DNA of 63,592 nt from Snuella sedimenti (GCF_016428595.1 NZ_JAELVQ010000023.1:1-63592); one strand, 5' to 3'; shown: positions 7,269 through 15,831, numbered from the stretch's first letter. Notes: generated from the sequence alone by a model not told the origin. Made by a program: numbers and translations.

Positions 7269-8222
7269 ATGAAAAAAGTAAATATTGAATTTACGTTATC
7301 ACCAGAATACAAGAATCAATTTGTGGATATTCAAAAAAGAACATCCAGTTTAAGTTTTGAATTACAAGACGGAAAACATACAATAACAACTAAACCAGTT
7401 GATATAGGTAGGCTACTCTATTTTAATAATTCAATTTTGCAAGCTTATCTTTCCTTTTCTTATGAATTTGATGCAGAAAGTAAAACAATTACGTTGTGTG
7501 GAATGGATTTTGAAACCAAAGACGCAATGCGTTTAACAACCTACCCAAAAGGAACAACAGAATACTGTCATCAAGGATATTCAAAGTGTACGATTGATGA
7601 TGAGAGCAGTATGTATAATTCAAATTGGAATTATAATACGCAGATGACTCCTAATCTCGAATCTCTTTTTGTTGATGTAATAAAGGATGCAAACAACACC
7701 TTATTAGAGGCGATCAAAAAACTAGAAGGGTTAACCATTAAAATAAAAACACTTCCACCTAAGTTGCCATCAGAAGTATATTTAAACACATTATTAGTGT
7801 ATACAGGAGGAAAATTTACAGGGATATATGATCCTAATAAAAACTACGCTGAAGGCTATTCGTTGAAATCTATAGAGTCTGTTTGGGGGGGAATCGTAAC
7901 CTTTACTTATGGCGAAAATTTTGCAAATGTAATAGGGAGTACCCATGACCCTCATATTGCCAGTAAGTCTTGGATTAAATTGTGGGAAGGGCAATATGGT
8001 ACAGCAACAACCTGTACTTCTCTTAACTATAATGGTTTTGTTTGTAATGTTAGCTCAGGTTTAGTTGGAGGTCATGTTATTACGGGTAAAGTAGCAAAAG
8101 TAATGCCTGCAGGGTCAGATGTGTATATAATGCCAATATGTACCGCTCATAATAATAATGACAATGTATATATGGCAGCTTTGCAGTATACAGGGGTTTG
8201 GTTAAAGAATTATTTACATTAA
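7269..8222 (+). CDS. Hypothetical protein with distinctive C-terminal domain
   Basis: A 317-residue protein that I do not recognise. An upstream in-frame ATG at 7200 would add 23 residues; 7269 is preferred because MKKVNIEF follows an AT-rich leader like those of the neighbours. The C-terminal 60 residues (SGLVGGHVITGKVAK, AGSDVYIMPICTAHNNNDNVYM) read like a compact domain with a His- and Asn-rich AHNNND motif, which could bind metal or act in catalysis; this is inference. A middle helix-rich segment (about 130-170) may be a linker. No signal peptide. It ends the cluster, before a strong terminator. Confidence 0.65.
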   Translation: MKKVNIEFTLSPEYKNQFVDIQKRTSSLSFELQDGKHTITTKPVDIGRLLYFNNSILQAYLSFSYEFDAESKTITLCGMDFETKDAMRLTTYPKGTTEYCHQGYSKCTIDDESSMYNSNWNYNTQMTPNLESLFVDVIKDANNTLLEAIKKLEGLTIKIKTLPPKLPSEVYLNTLLVYTGGKFTGIYDPNKNYAEGYSLKSIESVWGGIVTFTYGENFANVIGSTHDPHIASKSWIKLWEGQYGTATTCTSLNYNGFVCNVSSGLVGGHVITGKVAKVMPAGSDVYIMPICTAHNNNDNVYMAALQYTGVWLKNYLH

Positions 8223-8339
8223 TTAAGAGCCTCTAAGTAAAATAATACTAGGGGATTTAATCATTCATAAACTTAAATAGGAGAAGGAATTGTATGGAGC
8301 AATAAATCTAAAAGTTCCTTGATAAATTGGGGCAAAGTT

Positions 8340-8364
8340 AAAAGGGAGGCTGCGCCCCTTTTTT
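8340..8364 (+). terminator. Rho-independent terminator ending the RhiA/collar cluster
   Basis: AAAAGGG at 8340-8346 pairs with CCCTTTT at 8356-8362 with a 9-base loop and an uninterrupted T tract. It lies about 120 bp after the last gene of the cluster. Confidence 0.75.
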
Positions 8365-8458
8365 ATGTAATAATATGGTATAGTACGTTCGGCACTTTCA
8401 CGTATTTGACTGAGCTTAAAATCGCACATTAAAATCCGCATATCGAAAAATTATAAAC

Positions 8459-8466
8459 TATCTTTG
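8459..8466 (+). promoter_or_regulatory. -7 promoter box TATCTTTG
   Basis: A perfect match to the Bacteroidota -7 consensus TAnnTTTG lies 17 bp before the ATG of the RsuA-family gene, giving a leader of roughly ten bases. No clear TTG -33 element is visible. Confidence 0.6.
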
Positions 8467-8482
8467 CATAAAAATAGTAACT

Positions 8483-9355
8483 ATGAGTAGGCAACAAGGG
8501 AGTAAGGGGAAAGGAAAACCATCAGGACGAGGCAGTAACAATTCGCGTGGTAAAAGTTACGCAAGAGGTAATGCTCCAGTGAAAAAGCAAGTAGGCGTAT
8601 CAAGATCAGGAACTTCATCAAATGGAGCCCCCGCTAGTAAAACCAATTCAGGCGAAATTAGACTAAACAAGTATGTTGCGAATTCAGGAATTTGCTCGCG
8701 TCGTGAAGCCGATACTTATATTGCCATGGGCTTGGTTACTGTTAACGGTAAGGTGGTAACAGAAATGGGATATAAGGTAAAGTTGGAAGACGAAGTACGT
8801 TATGACGGTGCTAGAATTAATCCTGAGAAAAAGGCCTACGTTTTACTTAATAAACCCAAAGGATTTGCAACCACTACTAGCGAAGGTAAAGGACGAACAG
8901 TAATGGATTTAGTTGCCAATGCAACCAGCTCTCGCATTAAGCCAATTGGGCGTTTGGGGAGGAATTCAAAAGGTTTGTTGTTGTTTACGAATGATGAAGC
9001 GATGGTAGAAAAGTTTACCAATTCAAAAAGAGGTGTTTCTCGTTTATTTCATATTGAGTTGGATAAAAACTTAAAGCTTGAAGATTTAAAGAAAATTGAG
9101 AACGGATTCAAAGTAGAAGGTAAGCTTATAACAGTTGAAGAAGTTAGTTATATAGACGGTGCTTCAAAGAAGGAAATAGGTTTAAAAATTAAAAATACGG
9201 GAAATACCATTATCCGTACTATTTTTGATCATCTAAGATATGATATTGTAAGTTTAGACTGTGTTGCTATTGGACCGCTCACCAAAAAAGACATTCCGCG
9301 TGGGCATTGGAAACATTTAACCGAACAAGAGTTGAACAATCTTAAGATGCTTTAA
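8483..9355 (+). CDS. RsuA/RluB-family pseudouridine synthase homologue, catalytic Asp lost
   Basis: A 290-residue protein with a basic, low-complexity Gly/Ser/Arg/Lys-rich N-terminal tail (1-55), an S4 RNA-binding domain (about 58-105; LNKYVANSGICSRREAD) and an RsuA-type pseudouridine synthase domain (about 115-285). In active members the motif is GRLD; here it is PIGRLGRNSKGLLLFTND, with Gly159 at the catalytic Asp position. The later motif is also altered (NTIIRTIFDHLRYDIVSLD where active relatives usually have NRIVRRIFEH). It may therefore bind rRNA without modifying it. An active paralogue may exist elsewhere in the genome. Confidence 0.85.
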   Translation: MSRQQGSKGKGKPSGRGSNNSRGKSYARGNAPVKKQVGVSRSGTSSNGAPASKTNSGEIRLNKYVANSGICSRREADTYIAMGLVTVNGKVVTEMGYKVKLEDEVRYDGARINPEKKAYVLLNKPKGFATTTSEGKGRTVMDLVANATSSRIKPIGRLGRNSKGLLLFTNDEAMVEKFTNSKRGVSRLFHIELDKNLKLEDLKKIENGFKVEGKLITVEEVSYIDGASKKEIGLKIKNTGNTIIRTIFDHLRYDIVSLDCVAIGPLTKKDIPRGHWKHLTEQELNNLKML

Positions 9356-9808
9356 GGTCAAAAAACGTTCTAAAGTTCTGAATTTAATTTAGGATGTTAT
9401 TGCAAGGAGTTTATAATGAGTGTTTTGTGTTTTTTTTGTGCGATTTATCCTTTTAGTTGTGGCTTGTTTTGGATATTCAAAAAAAATAACTTAAAAAAAA
9501 CACCAAAAAACTTTAAAATTAAAAATTTTGTGTTTCATTTGTACCAGCATTTAGCTGAACATTATGAAATGTGTTTTTACGTCGGGGCTTTTGGGGATTA
9601 GGAAGTCAAATTCAAAAGCAGCTTTTAGATTAAGTAACCGAATTTTAGAGCTAACTTCCGTTAAGACAATTTATTGCAGTCAGCATATATATGGTTTTGT
9701 TCCTACTACACAAAACCAAATCCAGATTTGATATCTATTCATTATTGTTTGTATTAAAACATACATCCCTGTTTTTCTATTTAAATAATTTATATTTCTA
9801 AAATAATA
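9356..9808 (+). other. Noncoding stretch before the polyamine operon
   Basis: I find no gene in these 453 bp; a 61-codon frame at 9416 has no family resemblance and an erratic composition. No clear terminator follows the RsuA-family gene. The last 60 bp before the arginine decarboxylase start are AT-rich and contain a near-match TATATTTC to the -7 box. Confidence 0.4.
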
Positions 9809-11206
9809 ATGAATACTAAATACATTGATTTAATCAATCAAACTTTCGATTTTCCACAACCGGAGTTTAAATTGGAAGGTAAAGAATTGATGTTCCATGA
9901 TATTGACCTTATGCAATTGGTCGAAACCTATGGAGCACCTTTAAAATTTACTTATCTGCCTCAAATTTCTAATAACATACAACGCGCCAAGGGGTGGTTT
10001 GATAAAGCTTTAAAGAATAACGATTATAAAGGAAAGTACAGTTATTGTTATTGTACAAAGAGTTCTCATTTTAAGCATGTGCTACATGAAGCTTTAAAGA
10101 ATGATATCCATATTGAAACATCATCGGCTTTTGATATCGATATTGTCGAAAATTTAAAAAAAGAAGGAAAGATAACCAACGATACTTATGTTATTAGTAA
10201 TGGCTTTAAACGCGCACAGTACGTAACTAATATAGCACGATTAATCAATAACGGTCATAATAACTGCATTCCTATAATTGATAACTATGAAGAAATCGAT
10301 TTATTATCACAGGAAATTGATGGTAATTTTAATATAGGTATTCGAATTGCTTCAGAAGAAGAACCTAAATTCGAATTTTACACATCACGATTAGGCATTG
10401 GTTATAAGAATATTGTCCCTTTTTATAAAAATCAAATCAAGGACAATAAAAAGGTGACACTTAAGATGTTGCACTTTTTTATAAACACGGGTATTAGGGA
10501 CAATGCCTATTACTGGAACGAACTGTCTAAATGTTTAAAGGTTTATACCAATCTAAAAAAGATATGCCCTTCATTAGATAGTTTAAATATTGGAGGCGGA
10601 TTCCCTATTAAAAATTCATTGGCCTTTGAATTCGATTATGAGTATATGGTCGACGAGATTATCAATCAAATAAAATTGGTTTGTGAAGAAGAAGGCGTAG
10701 ACGTCCCGAATATATTTACCGAATTTGGAAGTTTTACGGTTGGTGAAAGTGGAGGAGCTATTTATGAAGTGCTTTACCAAAAACAACAAAACGATCGCGA
10801 AAAATGGAATATGATTAACTCTTCGTTTATTACTACACTGCCAGATACTTGGGCTATTAATAAACGTTTTGTTATGCTACCGGTGAATCGATGGCATGAT
10901 ACATATGAGCGTGTTTTACTAGGAGGATTAACTTGCGATAGCGACGATTATTACAATAGTGAGCAACATATGAACGCTATTTATTTGCCCAAATATAATA
11001 AAGATAAACCTTTATATATTGGCTTTTTTAATATTGGAGCTTATCAGGAAACCATTGGGGGCTTTGGAGGGCTCCAACACTGTTTAATTCCATCTCCAAA
11101 ACACATACTAATAGATAAAGATGCCAATGGCACGGTTACAACAAAATTATTTAGTGAACAACAAAAAAGTGAAGACTTACTTAAAATTTTAGGTTATGCA
11201 AACTAA
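9809..11206 (+). CDS. speA: Arginine decarboxylase (PLP fold III)
   Basis: A 465-residue PLP-dependent decarboxylase of the alanine-racemase-fold family, shorter than the E. coli biosynthetic enzyme, as in other flavobacteria. The PLP lysine is Lys84 in YCTKSS; a glycine-rich phosphate site is present (LNIGGGFP), and the substrate-site Cys376 lies in LTCDSDD. It converts arginine to agmatine. The assignment to arginine rather than another basic amino acid rests mainly on the agmatinase gene that follows, whose ATG overlaps this gene's stop by 11 bp (ATGCAAACTAA). Confidence 0.85.
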   Translation: MNTKYIDLINQTFDFPQPEFKLEGKELMFHDIDLMQLVETYGAPLKFTYLPQISNNIQRAKGWFDKALKNNDYKGKYSYCYCTKSSHFKHVLHEALKNDIHIETSSAFDIDIVENLKKEGKITNDTYVISNGFKRAQYVTNIARLINNGHNNCIPIIDNYEEIDLLSQEIDGNFNIGIRIASEEEPKFEFYTSRLGIGYKNIVPFYKNQIKDNKKVTLKMLHFFINTGIRDNAYYWNELSKCLKVYTNLKKICPSLDSLNIGGGFPIKNSLAFEFDYEYMVDEIINQIKLVCEEEGVDVPNIFTEFGSFTVGESGGAIYEVLYQKQQNDREKWNMINSSFITTLPDTWAINKRFVMLPVNRWHDTYERVLLGGLTCDSDDYYNSEQHMNAIYLPKYNKDKPLYIGFFNIGAYQETIGGFGGLQHCLIPSPKHILIDKDANGTVTTKLFSEQQKSEDLLKILGYAN

Positions 11207-12134
11207 AACATATGCTGGAATACCAGAAGAATTTGCAAAATTAGAGCAAGCAAAAATAGTTCTAATACCTGTACCTTACGATGGAACGAGTACATGGCAA
11301 AAAGGAGCAGATAAAGGCCCGGAAGCTTTTTTGAATGCGTCTGAGAATATGGAACTTTACGATATCGAAACCGATACGGAAGTATATCAGCAGGGCGTAT
11401 TTTTGGCGCAGCCTGTTACTGAGAATGCATCACCAGAAGCAATGGTTAATGCAGTACATGAAGTAACTAAAAAGTACATTAAAAAGAATAAGTTTGTTAC
11501 CATTTTTGGAGGAGAGCATTCGGTTTCTATAGGAACTATAAGGGCTTTTAACGAAACCTTTAATGATTTAACAGTATTGCATATTGATGCACATGCCGAT
11601 TTGCGAAAAACCTACGAAGGTTCTACCTGTAACCATGCTTGTGCTGTATATGAAGCGAACCAAACAACGAATTTAATTCAAGTAGGTATTCGTTCAATGG
11701 ATGTGATGGAAAAAACGGTTATGGACGAAGAGAAAACCTATTTTGCACATGAGATGGCAATAGATGATTCTTGGATGGACTCTGCCATAGATCAAATGAC
11801 CGATAATGTGTTTATTACATTCGATTTAGATGCCTTAGATCCTTCTATTATGCCATCTACAGGAACACCAGAACCGGGAGGGTTGTTTTGGTATGAGACC
11901 TTAGACTTTTTAAAACAGGTATTTGCCGAAAAGAATGTGGTTGGATTTGATATCGTAGAATTATGTCCAAATGAAAAAGAGAAATCTTCAGATTTCTTAG
12001 CAGCCAAGTTGTATTATAAGATGCTTAGTTATAAGTTTATGAACGAAGCTGTTGACGAAGATTATGATAACACTTATAATAAAGCAGAACAAAAAAATAA
12101 CGTTTCAAAATTCAGTAACAGCGATGACTACTAA
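11196..12134 (+). CDS. speB: Agmatinase
   Basis: A 312-residue ureohydrolase. The binuclear manganese ligands are present: His108 in GGEHSVS, Asp131/His133/Asp135 in DAHAD, and Asp210/Asp212 in FDLDALDPS. It hydrolyses agmatine to putrescine and urea. The C-terminal 25 residues are acidic and Asn-rich (DEDYDNTYNKAEQ) beyond the core fold. Both ends overlap neighbours by 11 bp, showing tight translational coupling with the decarboxylase and the deoxyhypusine-synthase-like gene. Confidence 0.9.
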   Translation: MQTKTYAGIPEEFAKLEQAKIVLIPVPYDGTSTWQKGADKGPEAFLNASENMELYDIETDTEVYQQGVFLAQPVTENASPEAMVNAVHEVTKKYIKKNKFVTIFGGEHSVSIGTIRAFNETFNDLTVLHIDAHADLRKTYEGSTCNHACAVYEANQTTNLIQVGIRSMDVMEKTVMDEEKTYFAHEMAIDDSWMDSAIDQMTDNVFITFDLDALDPSIMPSTGTPEPGGLFWYETLDFLKQVFAEKNVVGFDIVELCPNEKEKSSDFLAAKLYYKMLSYKFMNEAVDEDYDNTYNKAEQKNNVSKFSNSDDY

Positions 12135-13098
12135 AGGGCCAATCTCAAATTTTATAGAACATCATTACTTACATTTTAATGCAGCAGCATTGGTTGATGC
12201 GGCCAAAGGATATGAAGCACAGTTGAATTCCGGAGCCAAGATGTTGGTGTCTTTAGCAGGCGCTATGAGTACAGCGGAGTTGGGTAAGAGTTTTTCAGAA
12301 ATGATTCGTCAGGATAAAGTGCAAATCATATCCTGTACAGGTGCGAATCTAGAAGAAGACATCATGAATTTGGTTGCACATTCACATTATAAGCGTGTAC
12401 CTAATTACCGTGATTTAACACCGCAGGAAGAGTGGGGCTTGTTGGAGAAAGGACTTAATAGGGTGACAGATACCTGTATCCCGGAGGAAGAAGCCTTTAG
12501 ACGATTACAAGAGCATATTTTTAAAATTTGGAAGGAAGCTGAAGCTAATGGCGAACGTTATTTTCCGCACGAGTATATGTATAAAATGTTATTGTCAGGC
12601 GTATTGGAGCAATACTATGAAATAGATTTAAAAGACTCCTGGATGTATGCTGCAGCAGAAAAAAACTTGCCAATTGTCGTGCCAGGATGGGAAGATAGTA
12701 CCATGGGAAATATTTTCGCTAGCTACGTACTTAAGGGCGAATTAAAGGCTAGTACCATGAAATCGGGGATAGAATATATGACCTTTTTAGCCGACTGGTA
12801 TACCGATAATTCTACGAATGGTATTGGATTTTTTCAAATAGGAGGTGGTATTGCAGGGGATTTTCCAATATGTGTAGTGCCTATGCTATACCAAGATATG
12901 GAGCGTACCGATACTCCTTTTTGGAGTTATTTTTGTCAAATTAGTGATTCGACTACGAGCTATGGCTCTTATTCTGGAGCGGTGCCAAACGAAAAAATAA
13001 CCTGGGGTAAATTAGATATAGATACACCAAAATTTATTGTTGAAAGTGATGCGACTATTGTTGCCCCATTAATATTTGCTTACATCTTAGGCATGTGA
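12124..13098 (+). CDS. Deoxyhypusine-synthase-like protein, probable homospermidine synthase
   Basis: A 324-residue protein with the deoxyhypusine synthase fold: an NAD site region around SLAGAMSTAELGKSFSEMI and ISCTGANLEED, GWEDSTMGN, GGGIAGDFPI, and the catalytic-lysine motif KITWGK with Lys296 matching the essential lysine of the eukaryotic enzyme (VSWGK). Bacteria lack eIF5A. Bacterial members are thought to move an aminobutyl group from spermidine or putrescine to make homospermidine, a polyamine reported from many flavobacteria. The ATG at 12124 overlaps the agmatinase stop by 11 bp; a longer frame from 12052 would read through agmatinase and is rejected. Confidence 0.85.
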   Translation: MTTKGPISNFIEHHYLHFNAAALVDAAKGYEAQLNSGAKMLVSLAGAMSTAELGKSFSEMIRQDKVQIISCTGANLEEDIMNLVAHSHYKRVPNYRDLTPQEEWGLLEKGLNRVTDTCIPEEEAFRRLQEHIFKIWKEAEANGERYFPHEYMYKMLLSGVLEQYYEIDLKDSWMYAAAEKNLPIVVPGWEDSTMGNIFASYVLKGELKASTMKSGIEYMTFLADWYTDNSTNGIGFFQIGGGIAGDFPICVVPMLYQDMERTDTPFWSYFCQISDSTTSYGSYSGAVPNEKITWGKLDIDTPKFIVESDATIVAPLIFAYILGM

Positions 13099-13123
13099 TT
13101 TTAACAGTATTCAAACCAAAAAA

Positions 13124-13441
13124 ATGAAAAACAGAGACAACCATTTAAAGCGCGTTATTGTAGATTTTAAAAAGTTGACACCAGAGATTTTGGCGTTACT
13201 AGTTGAAAAATATCCAGATGGATACGATGAAGATCAAATTATCTCATTTAGAAATGCCAGTAATGAAATTATTGAAGCTGTAGAGGTAACAACTACCGAT
13301 ACAAAGTATCTGGTTAAAGTAAGTAAAAAGCTTGCTTTAACTATGGAGAATTACGATGAGGATGATTACGAAGATTACGAAGAAAACGATTCAGGAGCAA
13401 TTCAAGAACCTGATTTGTCTAGCGATGAGGACTCGGATTAA
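13124..13441 (+). CDS. Small conserved acidic protein of the polyamine operon
   Basis: A 105-residue soluble protein with a folded basic/hydrophobic N-terminal part (1-75; LKRVIVDFKKLTPEILALLVEKYPDGYD) and a very acidic tail (NYDEDDYEDYEEND, then DLSSDEDSD). I recognise it as a small conserved flavobacterial family but know no function. It starts 25 bp after the deoxyhypusine-synthase-like gene and is probably the last gene of that operon. Confidence 0.75.
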   Translation: MKNRDNHLKRVIVDFKKLTPEILALLVEKYPDGYDEDQIISFRNASNEIIEAVEVTTTDTKYLVKVSKKLALTMENYDEDDYEDYEENDSGAIQEPDLSSDEDSD

Positions 13442-13574
13442 GTACCATAATTCGATAAGCAACTTTATATTGAAACAGGTATTTTAAAAGCACAGTGGTA
13501 CAATTACGTTATTACAAGTCGAGATTTAAATACCTTGAGGCTTGCCTCGAAATCAAAATGTTTTCCCTATAACT

Positions 13575-13597
13575 ACCTCGTGGATTTGCCACGAGGT
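13575..13597. terminator. Perfect 9-bp hairpin after the polyamine operon
   Basis: ACCTCGTGG at 13575-13583 pairs with CCACGAGGT at 13589-13597 around ATTTG. A partly similar palindrome (TTGAGGC/GCCTCGA) lies at about 13536-13551, so this may be a repetitive extragenic palindrome used as a terminator. Only three T residues follow. Confidence 0.55.
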
Positions 13598-13645
13598 GGT
13601 TTACTAATATGTAGTTGTTGAAGAAAACTACTAAATAATTAAAGT

Positions 13646-14425
13646 ATGTATACTGCTTTTGCTTATCAGGTTGCTAGTACCATTAGCATAAAAGAGATAA
13701 AACAACAATCAAAATGGACGCTGTTGTTTCAAGATAGTGATGAACTTTACTATTCAAGTGCCCCCAATAAATTCATTTACATATTTCATTATGGCATGGT
13801 GAGTTTTTTTAACCTTACCAAAAATGAAATGATAGAAGCTTTATCTCAAATCAAGCCATTTTGCATCAACTATGTCTCGGAGCAAATATCGGAGGAAGTT
13901 CAAGTTAATGTCGTAGCAGATACATTAAAAGTAGAATTTGATAAGATTGTATTGCCAGATATTAGTGAAGAAATGATTCGCCTTGTGATGCTAAACGCTT
14001 CACAATCGGTGGCCTTAAACCTATATTCAGAAATTACCGAGCAATTGTTGATTGAAACCAACCAGCATACCTTGTATTTGGAGAAAAAAGGACGTTTAGA
14101 TATTTCAGGTTATAAGTTAAAACGATTTATTGGTAAAGTTTTAAACATAAAGAATAAGATATCTGAAAACCTGTATATTTTTGATTCACCCGACATCGTT
14201 TGGGAAGACGAACAGCTTAATAAATTAAATAGTGATTTAAAAGCTACTTTCGACCTTAAGGACCGTTATAAATTAATTCGCGATAGAGTTGATATTATTA
14301 AAGAGAACCTTGAGCTTTTTAAGGATATTATGGATCATAAGGAAAGTAGTCGCCTTGAATGGATCATCATTATTTTAATTGTGATCGAAGTGATCGATGT
14401 CTTTATAACTCGTTTGTTTTTTTAA
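13646..14425 (+). CDS. RMD1/DUF155-family membrane-anchored protein
   Basis: A 259-residue protein of the RMD1/YagE (DUF155) family, which includes yeast mitochondrial and meiosis-linked proteins of unknown biochemical role. Visible features are the N-terminal beta-rich region (FIYIFHYGMVSFFNL), a helical region with DSPDIVWEDEQLNKLN and DRYKLIRDRVDIIKENLELF, and one C-terminal membrane helix (about 238-256). The last 51 bp overlap the convergent mannosyltransferase-like gene, and this stretch codes the membrane anchor here. Confidence 0.85.
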   Translation: MYTAFAYQVASTISIKEIKQQSKWTLLFQDSDELYYSSAPNKFIYIFHYGMVSFFNLTKNEMIEALSQIKPFCINYVSEQISEEVQVNVVADTLKVEFDKIVLPDISEEMIRLVMLNASQSVALNLYSEITEQLLIETNQHTLYLEKKGRLDISGYKLKRFIGKVLNIKNKISENLYIFDSPDIVWEDEQLNKLNSDLKATFDLKDRYKLIRDRVDIIKENLELFKDIMDHKESSRLEWIIIILIVIEVIDVFITRLFF

Positions 14426-15817
14426 GAACACTTCCCAAATAAAAACACCATAAACAATAACGTATTCCAGTCCGATAACCCATAAGTTTTCGGTATTGTT
14501 TGCGTTAGCATAGGCCAAATAACTTAAAATAATGGCAAGGCTCCATACCAATGGAAATTTGTAGCCCGTAAATACCGATAGTATTAAAAGTGTTGCAATA
14601 TACCAAGGATGAACCGTTGTTGCTGTAAAGTAATAAAATGTTAATGCGAAAAGCATGGCTACTAACAGATCGGGAAAGGTTTTTTGTTTTTTAAAAAATG
14701 CCATGATCAACACAAAGACAAGTACAGTAATGGCTATTAACTTTCCAATAATCGCAATTTCGTTCCAGCCCCTAAACCAATAGCCAATGGCCCTGGCTAT
14801 ATAATAGATGCTTGCGTTAAACTCAAAGTTTTGAAACCATAAACCAACTGTTTGTGCATAGTTGGTTACAAATTTTGAAGAATAAAAAGGAATAAAAAGG
14901 CATAATGTTACTATACCGATAATGATATAGAATACGATCAATTTGGATATTCCAAGGGATTGTTGCGTAATCGTTTTGTCACTGTTGTCTAGTTTGGAAA
15001 CCTTACTATTTTGCACTTTGGGACGTTTTAAAAACCATTGGTAAAATAGAGGAAGAAAGATTAAAGGGATAAGTTTTACCGAAACGGATAAGGCAAATAC
15101 AACACCACCCATTAACCACTTGCCTTTGTGAATTAAATAGAGACTCCATATAAGGAAAAAAATCATTACGCCTTCATAATGAAGGTTGCCGGTTAGTTCA
15201 ATAATAATAAATGGGTTTAACAAATACCAAAAGATGGTATGCGCTGGCATATTGAGATTGTCTAAAAGTTTTTTGCCAAAACATAAAGTGCCAAAATCGG
15301 CAGCAATAATTAATAAACGCATGACGACAACCGACCCTAAAATACTTTTGCTGGCAAAGAGTCCCGCAATTACAAAGCAAAGCTGATTTATAGGAGGGTA
15401 ATTGGTAAAATGACTGGCATTAAGCGTTCCCATACCTTTAAATAATTCTTGAGCTTGAAGAATCGGAAACTCCCCATTACTTATAAATGATTCAACAGTA
15501 TATAAGTATGGGTTAAACCCTTCCAGAATCATACGTCCATCCCAAATAAAGCGATAAAAGTCCTGTGATAAGTTGGGTATTGCTAAAATGAATAACCCCC
15601 GAAAACCAAAAGCCAGCCATGTTAGTAATAGCGTATTATGTCTTAATAGTGTAAGGATTTTATAAAACAAGGCAAATAATGCGATATAAAGAATAACAAG
15701 CTTAGTGTACTCTGTACGTGCCAAATTGTAAGCAAAGATGACATAACACATAAGGCTCGTTATGACCATAATAGAGAGGACTTTGTTTTGTTTAAAAGCG
15801 GTCGTGTTTAAATCCAT
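14375..15817 (-). CDS. Polytopic mannosyltransferase-like protein (GT-C fold)
   Basis: A 480-residue membrane protein with about ten to twelve hydrophobic helices. Motifs include SQDFYRFIWDGRMILEGFNPY early in the protein, TNYPPINQL in a long extracytoplasmic loop, and AVSVKLIPLIFLPLF, typical of polyprenyl-phosphate-mannose-dependent mannosyltransferases (GT87/DUF2029-like). It probably moves a sugar from a lipid carrier to a glycan or protein on the periplasmic side. The acceptor cannot be told. Its last 17 codons lie antisense to the end of the RMD1-family gene. Confidence 0.75.
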   Translation of the reverse strand: MDLNTTAFKQNKVLSIMVITSLMCYVIFAYNLARTEYTKLVILYIALFALFYKILTLLRHNTLLLTWLAFGFRGLFILAIPNLSQDFYRFIWDGRMILEGFNPYLYTVESFISNGEFPILQAQELFKGMGTLNASHFTNYPPINQLCFVIAGLFASKSILGSVVVMRLLIIAADFGTLCFGKKLLDNLNMPAHTIFWYLLNPFIIIELTGNLHYEGVMIFFLIWSLYLIHKGKWLMGGVVFALSVSVKLIPLIFLPLFYQWFLKRPKVQNSKVSKLDNSDKTITQQSLGISKLIVFYIIIGIVTLCLFIPFYSSKFVTNYAQTVGLWFQNFEFNASIYYIARAIGYWFRGWNEIAIIGKLIAITVLVFVLIMAFFKKQKTFPDLLVAMLFALTFYYFTATTVHPWYIATLLILSVFTGYKFPLVWSLAIILSYLAYANANNTENLWVIGLEYVIVYGVFIWEVFLKKQTSYKDIDHFDHN

Positions 15818-15831
15818 TATTCAAATATAGT

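Noticed and set aside
6065-8222. Prophage or tailocin locus
   Set aside because: Only a collar-domain protein is phage-like; no capsid, sheath, tube, baseplate, lysis or integrase gene is present in the window.
9416-9601. 61-codon open frame rich in Phe, Cys and Lys between the RsuA-family gene and speA
   Set aside because: Composition follows AT-rich noncoding DNA, no recognisable motif or start context, and no partner gene. Treated as noncoding.
12052-12123. Longer N-terminus for the deoxyhypusine-synthase-like protein
   Set aside because: These 24 codons lie entirely inside the agmatinase gene in another frame; the ATG at 12124 gives the family-like start and the same 11-bp overlap as the gene before.
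13500-13600. CRISPR-like or attC-like array at the CCTCGTGG and TTGAGGC palindromes
   Set aside because: There are only two unlike palindromes with no regular spacing and no recombinase or Cas gene; an extragenic palindrome serving as terminator is enough.
15186-15386. Open frames on either strand inside the mannosyltransferase-like gene
   Set aside because: They are shadows of a clear polytopic membrane protein whose frame is intact across the region.
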